Below, one piece after another: positions 37,568-48,576 of a stretch of 64,000 nt of DNA. The position numbers and the translations under genes were made by a program. The notes below the pieces were generated by a model. That model was not told the origin of the DNA and did no database searches. It worked only from the letters and a program-made list of their open reading frames with translations. The DNA comes from Adineta vaga. Taxonomy: Eukaryota; Rotifera. The stretch is from the NCBI GenBank assembly GCA_021613535.1, contig CP075494.1, positions 7,688,001 to 7,752,000 of the forward strand. The letters are read 5' to 3'. Position 1 is the stretch's first letter; each line of letters opens with the position of its first letter.

Positions 37568-39970
37568 ATGTATATTCTATTGTTTTTCTTCATCTTACCT
37601 TCATTTTCTTCTGAAATTAATGATTTCCAGACAGTTTGTCAAGCAGGTATTCGTCAAGATAATACTAAGTAAGTGTACAAAACTTTTCTATTGTATTCCA
37701 AATGTTCCTCTTCTAGTTATATTCATTGTGCTCGTAAACAATTAAAAGAAATTCCAAATTTTACTCGTATAACAAATACATTCTATGATGAACTCGTTCT
37801 TAATGATAATCAAATTACTGAAATATCTTCAAATGCTTTTCAAGGTCTACGTGTTAAACGTTTAAATCTTTCTGGAAATAAAATTCGTTCAATTTCGTCC
37901 GATGCGTTTTTAGAATTATCAAATTATCTCGAGGAATTAACCATTGAATTTGATCCGGAATCAATCCATCAAATTCCTGATGCCATTCAAATCAATTTAA
38001 TCAATTTACGTTCTTTAAAATTAATCGATTTAAATCTTACTCAATTGAAAAATCATACATTTAGTAAATTTCGTAAATTAGAAAGTCTTTCGATCATTAA
38101 ATCGAATGTAAAATCTCTTCAATCTGATGCATTTCATTCTCTTACAAATTTACGTTATTTAAATCTTGATCATAATCAATTGAATGATTCTTCATGGATA
38201 TCCTTAACAAAATATTTTCCTTATCTTGAAAATCTTAGTCTTAGTCAAAATCAATTTCATTCACTTAAACATACGAATATTTCGACATTGAAAATTCTTG
38301 ATCTATCATCAAATGGTTTACAATACATCGATTCGAATATTTTTCATTCATTAGAGAAACTTTTCTTACAAAATAATGAATTGAATTCGTTACAATTAAC
38401 ATTTTTATTTGCCTTGAAACATCTTACCGAATTAAATTTAGATTTTAATCGTTTAACATTTTTACCCGAGCGAATTTTTCAGTCGAATATTCATCTAAAA
38501 GATTTATCATTACAAGGAAATGATTTGAATTATCTAACAAATTATTCATTATTTGGTTTGAAGAATTTAATGCATTTAAATCTTGCTCGAAATCGTCTAC
38601 AATTTTCATCGAATTCTCAACCATTTCAATATGTATCATCATTAAAAATTCTTAATCTTGATCGAAATATTCAAATGAATCTAACTGAAAATATCTTTCG
38701 AGATTTATCTTCAAATTTAATTGAATTATCTCTACAAAATTGTAATTTAACAAATATAAATTATTCATTAAACTTCTTACAAAATCTTCAACGATTAAAA
38801 TTATCATCGAATTATTTAAAAGAATTACCTGACAATTTTCTCGATTCAAATTCTATTCTATCAATTGATTTACAACGAAATCTATTTACTTCTATTCCAA
38901 ATTTATCCTTAAAGAATTTGATTGATTTTGATTTAAGTTCAAATCAAATATCTGTAATAAACGAAGATGAGTTACGGAATTATCCGAAATTAAAAACAAT
39001 TGGTTTAACAGCAAATCCATTGATTTGTAATTGTCATTTGATATGGATTCAACAATGGTTACGAAAGAATTATGATCGAGATTTAGTCAAATTTTTACAA
39101 TGGACATGTGCACAACCAAAACATCTCGCAGGAAAACAATTGATAAATATCCATGAAGATGATTTGAATTGTGATCAAAATAAAAAGCTCATGTAAGTTA
39201 TTTTTCTAATTGACAAAAGTCAATAATCATTTTTTCCTACGTTTAGATATACATCAACCGATGTAGCAATAACATCGATGACATATACACCTTCGACAAT
39301 TGAAACAACAGTAGAAAATCTTATAATCAATGATGTGATATTTAATCCTAATGGTATCTTAGCAGTTTCCTGGACATATTTGTCAAGACGTTTACCAAAA
39401 TATTATCATTTAAAAATCTATGATGAAAAAACTTCTCGATTGATCTTTCAAAGTTTAATTACTGGTCAACAAAATTCGATTGAAATTGATCTATCATCTT
39501 ACCTTTCTAATGGTCCATTGAGTTCAATCATATGTTTAAATATTCGTCAAAAGAAATCATGTCAAAATTTAATCTTACAAATGAATACAAATATGTTTCA
39601 ATCAGCGTCACTTGTTTTATCAACAAATAAACCAAATAATACGGATCAATTTATTTATCTTCTAGGTGGAATTTTTCTTGGAGCAATTCTTGTCTGTTCA
39701 ATCTTAATTATCATTTGTTATTGTCGTCTTTGTTATCATTCAAAAGAACCGAAGACAATAGAGAAATCTTCGAAACCATTTTATTATCATCCATTAAATG
39801 TTATTAGTTATCCTCAACAACAAAGTAATAATACAAGTGAATGTTCATTACATTCATCGACAGATACAACAAGTCATTTACCTAATGATCCTTATCATAT
39901 TTATCAACAAATACCATCGATACACAACAATTGTCAAATATATTCAACCAGAACACACGTATTAGTTTAA
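37568..39970 (+). CDS. Leucine-rich-repeat single-pass receptor-like protein
   Basis: Three exons (37568-37668, 37717-39192, 39247-39970) join in frame to 766 residues. A signal peptide (MYILLFFFILPSFSS) is followed by a short Cys-containing cap and about 16 LRRs of the LxxLxLxxNxL type (VKRLNLSGNKIRSISSDAF, LKILDLSSNGLQYIDSNIF). The array is closed by an LRRCT cap (NPLICNCHLIWIQQWL...WTC). A roughly 100-residue beta-rich segment, possibly fibronectin-III-like, then leads to one membrane helix (YLLGGIFLGAILVCSILIII) and a tail of about 80 residues with Tyr-rich motifs. This is the architecture of neuronal/adhesion LRR proteins; the exact family is not resolved. The cytoplasmic tail has no TIR or kinase domain, which argues against a Toll receptor. 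Confidence 0.88.
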
Positions 39971-40755
39971 TTGAATTTTCCTATTTATTTTCATTCATTT
40001 GAACAAGTCAATATATAAATATGTATGATTTTATAGTAAAGATATTAATAAAGAAAAGGTTTGTTTTTCATATATCAATCGATTTCGTAATAGACTATTC
40101 TCTCATTTCATGCTATAATGACCATAGCTAATTGCCATTGGCATAGTTAAAAGACGGGCTATCTCTATTCTAGCATATAATTATCTCTTGCAGAGAGAGA
40201 GATGTTTTTCTTATATCGGATTACGTTCGTTTTCCTTGAACAACGAGAAATATGAAATAGAATATCTAACGACAAATGATTTCTTCTTTTTTGCACTCGA
40301 TTAAACATTTCATTTGAATAAAACAAAATCAAATCTTTGCACAACTTCAAGCGATTATTATTGTTCTGATCGACTGACAGACGGTCATCTTTTTCCTTTC
40401 AATGAAGCAATCAATCGATAACTTACTTTGCTTCTTATCTATCTGTCTGTCTGATGGTCTGTTGTCATCAATTATATTTCCTGCAGTGATCAAATGAAAC
40501 AATATTCGTCTACCTTCAACATCATGTGACAATCAATCTCATCTACAAGAAAAACAAATATGTTCAATCTCAAATCATTTTAGCGATCATCTTGTTTCTT
40601 TTCGCATGTCATTAAAAAATCATCTTTCCAACTGTGATCAAATGATGAATAATCACATTAGAATCATTGCTAGTCACGAATAGACAACCAGATGTTCGTA
40701 TTATTTTTAGGCAAAGAAAAAGAAATCGTCGATGTTGTTTTCTTTGAGATTGTAT
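39971..40755. other. Convergent spacer, nothing recognised
   Basis: Lies between convergent LRR and Cys-loop receptor genes. AT-rich, with a short CTGT/CTGA-rich patch near 40437-40460 and no gene. Confidence 0.6.
40047..40052 (+). terminator. Polyadenylation signal AATAAA
   Basis: Canonical hexamer about 75 bases after the LRR gene stop codon. Confidence 0.6.
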
Positions 40756-42912
40756 TTACGTTCGACCAATTCCAAGTAATCTATATGTAGTCATATTAGG
40801 ATTTGAAAATCGTATAAGCTTTTTCGGATCACCAGTATCAATCGAGAATATAAGTGAAACTTGAAAGAGTAATGCAAATGATCCAAGTATTGTAATTGTT
40901 GAAAAAATAACAAATTGTAAACGATCAATAACTGTTGCAATCGATTTCCATTCATCACGTATTGATTCAAGAAAAGCTCGATGTGCACAATTTGAAGCAA
41001 TAAAATGAATATGACCAAGTGCCTGTCTTAAATCATGTCGTATTGCATTCAATTGATTTTGACGATGAATCGAATTTCGAGGAGTTTGATAATCTTCTTC
41101 ATTTATAAGACTAAACATTCGATGTGAAGAATATTTCGAACGTGAAATTGTTTTCATCAACATCGTTGATGTTCGACGTTTATTATTGATATAAGAAATA
41201 TTTGATGTATCAGATTCATTTCCTATTTCACGCTTCTGAGGAAAAATAAATAAATATAATTCGAAGAAAAAATGACTTTAAAGATTGAAAATTATTTACT
41301 TTCGTTTTAGATTTGGAATTTGTTTTCAACAATGTTGGATTCAATTGTTCGTCATTAATAGCTAATGACAATTCATATACCATTCGTTTTTCGCGAAGAT
41401 TTGAAGATTCTAACCAGAGATATTTCGGAAGAATATCGAGAAAAATATGTCTCAACCAAACTGGCATTGTGTCTGTCATTGATGATCGATAATAAAAATT
41501 CGTAATTATCACTGTATTAACTAAAATAAACTTGTTCAAAAATGAGAAATCTTTTCGTTTTCAATTTCATTTTCATTGCTTACAAATGACAAGAACATTT
41601 AATGCAAATGTAAATAGTAAATATTTTGCTATTAATGGAATAACAGCAGATGTTGGTGGAAGGATTTTTGTAACAAGAAGTTGAAAAAGATTCAATGCAA
41701 GAAGTATTGACATACATAGAGTCATTTTTTCACCAGCAGCAGTTGGTAAACAAAAAACAAGACATATAAGAATTGTCATGAGAAATGTTGGAACAATCAA
41801 ATTCACTGTATAATACAATGCTTTACGTCGCATTTGAATTAAAAAAACAATTTCAACATAGTCAGGTGATGAACTTGACGTATTGGAATAATAATGAACG
41901 AATTGACTCGGAATCTCAATAGAAATAGTTGAAGAAAACAATTTTTTTAAAAAACAATCATCAAAATGACTTACATTTACTACATCCCATGTTCCACTTT
42001 CCAGATAATCATCTTTATATAATTCTTGACTCGTTGCACTATAAACTTGTTGTGGTAATAATTTTGTTAATTCATTTTTTTTCTCATCATCTTCGGCATA
42101 ATGTGAAAACATAACTTCTCGTGCATTATACGTCCATGATGCGAAACGCATTTCACATTTTTGTATGTCGAATGGAAAGTATTTCACATCAATTCGACAT
42201 GAAGATTTGTAAATAGCTGGTGGTACCCAATGAACTTCACCTGTATGCATCAGAACTACTTTACATTTGAATGTAACTTCATAATTTCCATCTAATGACT
42301 TTCATAGAGAATTTAGTTTGGAGAAAAAAATCCTTCTATACCTGCATTATTTAGTAGAACAACATCCTAATAAGATATATATTTGATTCTAGCTGAAGAT
42401 CTGTCATACAATATCTTACCGGTGTCCAAACATATGATTGAGGTATATTAATTTTATCGATTCCTCCTAAATAGATTTATTTGAAATAATGAAAAAGAAA
42501 GATAGATAGATTTTTGTTCTAATCACCATATCGTTCAGGATTCCATCGAAGTTGACGATCATACCTAGAATAATACTGTTCATATTTTCTATCAGATAAT
42601 ATCAACAAACCATTTCATATGTAACCATGTATTTGTTTTCATGACTTGTTCTTTTTCAAAAACCTACGAGAGAGAGATATTCAAAAAATGTTTTCAGGAA
42701 AAACTTCAAGTGATTTTTACATGAATCAATTGAACTAATAGAAGACCAAAGGATACAATTAATGTTTCATTCGAATATTGAGTTGGTCGTATCAATGGAT
42801 TATAATCTTGTTCAGAAAATAAATAATGTATCAAACGATACTCATCGTCAGATGTTTTAATCAATGAAAATAAAACACCGATGAAAATAATCCATATTAA
42901 ATGATGATACAT
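40756..42912 (-). CDS. Nicotinic-type Cys-loop ligand-gated ion channel subunit
   Basis: ATG at 42912 begins a signal peptide (MYHHLIWIIFIGVLFSLI). The ligand-binding domain has WLHMKWYDRQLRWNPERYGG, VWTPDVVLLNNA and a perfect 13-residue Cys loop (CRIDVKYFPFDIQKC). Four membrane helices follow, with M2 GEKMTLCMSILLALNLFQLL, a long M3-M4 cytoplasmic loop and M4 (FVIFSTITILGSFALLFQVS). This places it in the cation-channel nicotinic branch. Loop C (YYSNTSSSSPDY) lacks the vicinal cysteines of alpha subunits, so on its own it should not be a canonical acetylcholine-binding alpha subunit. In M2 the -1' Glu and 9' Leu are kept, but the 20' position is Lys instead of Glu. A 60-nt intron at 41938-41997 has no in-frame stop, so retention would insert 20 residues. 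The gene has about eight introns. Confidence 0.9.
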
Positions 42913-43098
42913 GACAACAGATTTATTCAATAAATGAATAAATTTAGTGATAAACTATAAAATATAGATCGTGTGTCAGCTGTCATTATGATAATCATAA
43001 AATTAAGTACGATAAAAGATTCAATCGATCGATTATTACAATATAATTGTTATTATAGTGAGATTTCATATAGAAATGTAAGCTATTTCTCGTTAGAA

Positions 43099-43377
43099 AT
43101 GAATAACGAACGGTTTGTTTCTCCTTCTTCTAAGGACAATGGTGACAAGAAAAATGAGATAATCGAATATATGTTCGGTTCAAACAATCTGAATCGATCC
43201 GAGAGCAATGAAAAAGATACAAACGATCGATCATCGCCTGAAATAAGCATTCTCAATTATTCACCGAAAAGAAATCGAATTAACTGCATAGTTATTTACA
43301 TACAATCGGTCATTTTACAATACATATTCTCTTGTTTATCGATAATCTTTGTTTTCAATATTATGAATAAGAAGTAG
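43099..43377 (+). CDS. Candidate small tail-anchored membrane protein
   Basis: A 92-residue frame from ATG 43099 to a stop at 43377, intronless, between two minus-strand genes. The first about 55 residues are hydrophilic, acidic and Ser/Asn-rich (MFGSNNLNRSESNEKDTNDR). After a basic patch (SPKRNRIN) the last about 30 residues are strongly hydrophobic (YIQSVILQYIFSCLSIIFVF), ending NIMNKK. That is the layout of a tail-anchored or single-pass membrane microprotein. No homologue is recognised. The frame extends further upstream through other possible starts, so the start is uncertain. It could be a chance frame. Confidence 0.35.
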   Translation: MNNERFVSPSSKDNGDKKNEIIEYMFGSNNLNRSESNEKDTNDRSSPEISILNYSPKRNRINCIVIYIQSVILQYIFSCLSIIFVFNIMNKK

Positions 43378-43408
43378 TAGGCAGAAAAAGAACAAGATAT
43401 GCAAATGT

Positions 43409-44412
43409 TTAGTCTTCAAATAATTGTGTAGTATACGGTTTATTTAAACGTTGATCACGACGTTGTAATGTGTTATAATCTGGAAATGGTGTATGTATTG
43501 GTGATATTGCTCTTTTATGTTTAAGAATCGTTGGTAATGTACAATACATATTTGATAATTGTACTGGAGTTGTTCTATCATCAATTGCTAGATGTGGACG
43601 ATAGTCATAACTACCAGGAAAATGGCCATAGTCGGAAATTAATTGTTCTCGAACAGCATCTTGATCATATTTATCCATGTTGATTTGCAAATGTTTATTT
43701 GAAGGAGCTTTTTGGATGACCCATGGTGGTTGATATCGTTGTTCATTTTGATTTTTAGGAAGAAGAACTTGTGTTGATGATTGACAATGAGGACAAAAAG
43801 AACAACGACCAACTATTTCAGGAAGCTTTCTTGGAGTTTGTTCATCTTCAGATGAAGAAGAAAACTTTTGAACGTGATTCTTTGCCAGTGTAGAATCGTG
43901 TCGGGAAGATTTGTTTGAAGTAGAATCATGTATGGATGATTTGTTTGAAGTAGAACCTCCCGTATTTGATCTTGTCTTGCTCTTCATTTCTAAATCTTTA
44001 TTACTGTGTATGCCATCATTAGCTTGTGAACTTGCTATAATTTCAATATCGATATTAATGATTGTTTTTCAAAAATCTTTTTGATATACGTACGTGCGAT
44101 TGAAATTTTCGAATTCTTTCGTCCTCTACGACTGCGGTCTGTCGGACTAAGTGTACCTTGATTCTGATTTACCGATGATGTTATTATTTGTTCTGATGGT
44201 GATCTCTGTTGTAGAGTTTGAGTTAGTCGTCGATTTTGACGGTCATCATCGGCATCAGGAGACTGTCTTGATGCATCGGCCATTGATACTGTCGAACGAA
44301 TCGAATTCGTTCTATTCTCTATAGGTAACGGTTGTTGTTGTTGTTGTTCTCGCTGTTGTGAATGTTGCTTTGTAGGGTCTTTTCGTTTGTTATCAGAACA
44401 CCCACTACCCAT
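43409..44412 (-). CDS. Uncharacterised protein with putative N-myristoylation and Cys-pair motif
   Basis: Two exons (44412-44094 and 44034-43409) join in frame to 314 residues across a 59-nt intron with donor GTACGT. The N-terminus MGSGCSDNKRKD fits an N-myristoylation signal with an adjacent palmitoylatable Cys and a basic cluster, suggesting attachment to the inner face of the plasma membrane. A poly-Gln stretch and Ser/Arg-rich disordered sequence follow. The middle has CSFCPHCQSS, a possible small metal-binding or redox Cys cluster. Two near-identical Ser-rich units (STSNKSSIHD, STSNKSSRHD) lie just after the splice join. The C-terminal about 90 residues are more ordered (QDAVREQLISDYGHFPGSYD). 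The family is not recognised; no function assigned. Confidence 0.7.
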
Positions 44413-45312
44413 GTTTGCTTGTGAGATTTTCGAGTTAAATAGATTTCAACAAATGTGCCTGTTTTCTTAACGTTATATCAGCATACGATGAAATAGATAA
44501 GAATGAAGGTAAACGAAATATCAAATGTTTTTCTTCTCTATGGATATTACAGTTTTTGTCGTGTTTATCAATGATACATCTCTATCAGGTTTATTTTTGA
44601 ATGAGCGATTAATCTCTCTACAATTCTTATCAATAATCTATTTGATCAAATTCTTGATGAAATAATTCAAGTATGTATGATGATTTGTAATCTGGCTGAA
44701 GAAGAATTCTGACATACTCGGGAAACTACGTACAATCGATCTCATTACAGAGACTTTAATTCCAAGGAAAACTATCAAGGTCGTTCGATATGCTAATAAA
44801 TCAAGTTGAGTTTCCGAAATCTTAGAACATTTGATACTGAGCGTTGATAGAATATGATGCATTTTTCTACAACAAAATTACTAAATAACTTATATCGTTG
44901 AAGAATGATGTATTCATGATAAATATACTGTGCATCATCTAAGTTCTTTTCTAGAATCTGCACTTGACTTTAAAGTTTATCCAAGATTAAATCGATAATT
45001 GAAGGAAATAAATGCACTCATTTTGTCAATATTAATTATACCATTAGTTACTAGAACAACATTCGAATCTCGGCTTGATAATAAAAATATCAACAATACA
45101 AAATGTTCTCGTCATTGCAAGTCTGTTGACTTTCGAAAGTAAAAAGATTTTGTTCTACTTTTTAATTTCTTCGACTTGAAAGAAAGAATACTATCTCCTT
45201 CGATTACAATTGCTATTTCTTCCTAAAAATTTCGACATATGAAGCATTCAAGTATATATATATTTAACAAAACAAGTACAAGCAATTACTGTATAAAAAA
45301 AGAGCGAAAACA
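44413..45312. other. AT-rich spacer, nothing recognised
   Basis: About 0.9 kb between two minus-strand genes. A 74-codon minus frame (44638-44862) shows no domain and was not accepted. Confidence 0.55.
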
Positions 45313-45973
45313 TTAACAAGTATATTTGTTTATATAGAATGCACCAAGTGTAATCATACCTAAAATTCATGGAAATATAGATTTGCTAGTACATTAATGA
45401 AATATATTTACCAATCGTGCCAAATATACTTGCAAAACGACTCACTGGATTTCGTTTTCGTGGAATTTTATACATTTTCAGACATCCATCCTATAGATGA
45501 GAAAGGAGAGCATTTTAGAACAAGAGATTATTGATAATCAAATAACTTACCCAATAGTTTTGAGTTTCAAGCCATGAACGAAGATTTGTATTTATAAAAT
45601 TCGTTGTCCAATCAATCATTGATGTAATCATTAAATTTGCTTGTTGTTGTTGTTGTTTTCCTTCTATCAAACGTTCAGTAATCATTGCTGAAAATACAAC
45701 TAATGTTATAATACGTGTCCATGAAATAATTCCATCACTAAATAATTCTTGTGCTATTTCAAAATGAGTATTTTGTAATTCATCGAAGGATATTGATGAA
45801 ACATGAAAATGAAATCTTGGTTGTTGAGAATATAATTGTCTTTCACAATCAGAAGCTATTTGACGTACTAGAGAGAATAGTTGATCATTTGTTTTCGAGT
45901 TATTTAGTAATCGATGATTGAAATAATCGGTTATCACTGCTCGTGTCGTTGCGAAATGTTCATTAGTATACAT
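45313..45973 (-). CDS. Bcl-2 family apoptosis regulator (Mcl-1/Bcl-2-like)
   Basis: Three exons (45973-45551, 45490-45412, 45359-45313) join in frame to 182 residues. The BH1 motif is clear (ELFSDGIISWTRIITLVVFS), and BH2 follows at the right spacing (SWLETQNYWDGCLKMY). A BH3-like helix lies upstream (LVRQIASDCERQL), although it lacks the usual Gly-Asp pair. A weak hydrophobic C-terminal segment (GMITLGAFYINKY) could serve as a membrane tail. BH1 plus BH2 with the Asn/Asp-Gly-like core resembles pro-survival Mcl-1/Bcl-2 proteins, which act at the outer mitochondrial membrane by binding BH3 helices of Bax/Bak and BH3-only proteins. The protective or killing role cannot be decided from sequence alone. 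BH1 has FSDG-I-SW rather than the common NWGR. Confidence 0.82.
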
Positions 45974-46441
45974 CTTGTTAACTGTTATGTCTTCAAATGA
46001 ATGATCTTATATAGAGCGATTACCATGACGGTCAATGAACGAGAAGGAAAAATAATTGTTCTTTCATTTTTTTTCTTTCGTCCAAATTGTGCGTACAATA
46101 ACAATGTTCGACGGCGATTATATTCAGCTGTTTCTTCAAGCAATCAAAGTAGATAATTTGCTAGATTGCAGATACTTGACGAACGCTTTCAATGCCGCTA
46201 TCGTATAGTTGTGATAATTTGCAATGAAGAGAATGTCAAGAGGAAAAATAGCTATTTTGATTGAGTAGGTGTAATTCTCTTCGGTGGTTTATGCTTGCAT
46301 GATTGATTGAACTCGAAAGAAGAAGACGATGAGAAACGACATCGTATGCTTATTAATACCTGCTGTTTAGTTACTTATGAGTCATGATTTTGATTAATCA
46401 AATCAAACGTTGAATTGTTTCATTTCTGTTCTTCATGATCG
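45974..46441. other. Short divergent promoter spacer
   Basis: About 470 bases between divergent genes; presumed promoters of both. No other feature seen. Confidence 0.6.
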
Positions 46442-47389
46442 ATGAATAAAGAGAAATTGAAATCTAGTCAAAATCGTTTGAAATCAACTGTTTCTGCTGA
46501 TCTTCTTGATAGGAAATCGAAAGATTGTCTATTTCAACCAATTGCATCAATCGATCAACGTAAACCACCATCACCATTTCAAACTGGTTTGAAATATTTA
46601 AAACTCTTAGGTCAGTTAAAACGTCAGAATGAAAATCAAAACAAATCGACAATTTTCGATCGACTCGAACGAACATCAGCATTTTCCACAAATTATTATG
46701 CACCATTACCGCCTCTCTCCTCTCGTTCAAGAAATAAATCAATTCAAGTTGATGATACCGATGAATTATCTTATAAATCAGCTATAACTACCATCTATTC
46801 TTCGTTTTCTTTTCATGAATTTATCTTTACTTTTATTTCAATTCTACTCTTTATGTTAATCATTTTTTATCTTCAATTAGATTCTCATCCATTACATTGT
46901 TTGTTCCATAAGAAATTCTGGTATCCAATGAATCTCTCCAATGGTTTTCCTTGTGAAAATACGAATATCAAGATTCATTATATGGAAATCTATTCGAAAT
47001 TTTATCAAATAGAAATGCAGAAAAATATTCAATCAATGAATTGTTTAGGTTTCGATATACTTTCTTGTTTACCCATTGATTATTTATCGATACCAAAAGG
47101 CCAGATCATTCGTCGAAATGATCAATTTATTCACTATTGTAAGCATACACAAAGATTCATTTGTCAAAATCAATCATTACATATTTTACCGTACGAATCA
47201 AAATGGAAATTGAAAAATGTTCATCCAACGAATCTAATTCATTGCTCATGTCTAACAAATTCAAATCAAACTGAATGTTTTCATTTTAGAATTAGTGAAC
47301 ACTGTGATCTACAGATTCCTTGGTTTGATGTTTGTCTGAAATATTCAACAACACAATCAACATGTCAAGCGTATGTGAAGAAATTCTAA
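46442..47389 (+). CDS. Uncharacterised type II membrane protein with Cys-rich ectodomain
   Basis: Intronless frame of 315 residues. The first about 125 residues are basic, Ser-rich and probably cytoplasmic. One strong membrane helix follows at about residues 129-148 (FIFTFISILLFMLIIFYLQL). The remaining about 165 residues contain around 14 cysteines and several N-x-S/T sites (NLSN, NQSL, NQTE), as expected for a disulfide-bonded extracellular domain. There is no N-terminal signal peptide, so a type II orientation is inferred. I do not recognise the fold. The lack of introns contrasts with most neighbours. Confidence 0.65.
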   Translation: MNKEKLKSSQNRLKSTVSADLLDRKSKDCLFQPIASIDQRKPPSPFQTGLKYLKLLGQLKRQNENQNKSTIFDRLERTSAFSTNYYAPLPPLSSRSRNKSIQVDDTDELSYKSAITTIYSSFSFHEFIFTFISILLFMLIIFYLQLDSHPLHCLFHKKFWYPMNLSNGFPCENTNIKIHYMEIYSKFYQIEMQKNIQSMNCLGFDILSCLPIDYLSIPKGQIIRRNDQFIHYCKHTQRFICQNQSLHILPYESKWKLKNVHPTNLIHCSCLTNSNQTECFHFRISEHCDLQIPWFDVCLKYSTTQSTCQAYVKKF

Positions 47390-48576
47390 GTTAAACAAAA
47401 TTAACACAAACATTTAACAACATGAAAGAAAAATCATCATGAGAACATCTATTCATTGATTTGTTAGTTTATATAAAAGAAAATAGAATACATTGTTTTG
47501 TTCCATGTTAAACATGTGAAACTCTAGACCTGATATATATTTACATCAATAGCAATCTGAAATCATTTAATTTAAAAAAAAAACTTATTGTAATATCCAC
47601 GCCTGTTATAGTATGATATGTACCTTAAGGTAATGTACATATGAGAAATAAGACAACTTTTTAATAAATACCAAGGACAGTAGTGATCATAATGAATGCA
47701 GTAGAAGAATAGTGATGCCTGTCTGTAAAAATGAGCAAGTAAAATAATAGAATATTGCGTAAGCAGATAACAAGACCAAACGGAAATACAGTAGCAAAAG
47801 AAGATTGTCGTGTGTGATATATATGTATATAAATATATTCAGGAATTGATTGAAAACTTACATAAATTAACATGTGAAACATAGTTATCCGTCTAGTTTG
47901 TGTTAGTTTCTCCGCGCAAAAAAAAACATGTGTTCAACACAACATTTAAAAAGATTTTCATCTAAAGCTGCCTGAATAGTGTCAAAATCACTGAAGAAAT
48001 AGCGGACAATTATAAAGGATCGTCTCGATCGTTCTTCAGAGACTTCACTCATTCAAGAAAAAACACAATCTGTGCAAATGAGAATGACTTATAGTAAAGC
48101 TTGGCGCTCTACGTGATGGCATTGATGAAAGTACTTTGTACTTTTTCCTGTTAATAGAATTTCAGGGGTCAACTGACGTAAATAAAATGGATTTTCGATT
48201 GCTGTAATAAACCAAGATTACTCTAAGACATTAATGAGAGATGAAGTTATTATCATCAGAATAAGCATGTCATGATTTAAACTACTCGGTTTAGTTACAA
48301 GGAGTTAGTTGGTACGCATAGAATCTCGTAACAACTTTAGTGAAATTCTCATGTTAATCTGTCTGCCGTTTATTATTTTCTACCATTCACACAAATTGAT
48401 GCAAAAAAAACATACTTTTTCACTGTTGTTCGAAACACATGAGCATAAACATACATTAATGTATCACAAATATTATCGATACATATACAAAAGAAAACAT
48501 ATCAATCTGAGAAAATTGCGATCAAAATATTGGAATATGACATGGAATTTTGTAGAAAAGAGAAGAAGATTCTTGT
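47390..48576. other. Convergent spacer, nothing recognised
   Basis: About 1.2 kb between the 3' ends of convergent genes. AT-rich; frames at 47661-47882 and 48309-48659 were examined and not accepted. The second overlaps the IMP dehydrogenase 3' end. Confidence 0.6.

Noticed and set aside
44638-44862. 74-codon minus-strand frame between the 43.4-kb gene and Bcl-2 genes
   Set aside because: No recognisable domain and no supporting splice sites.
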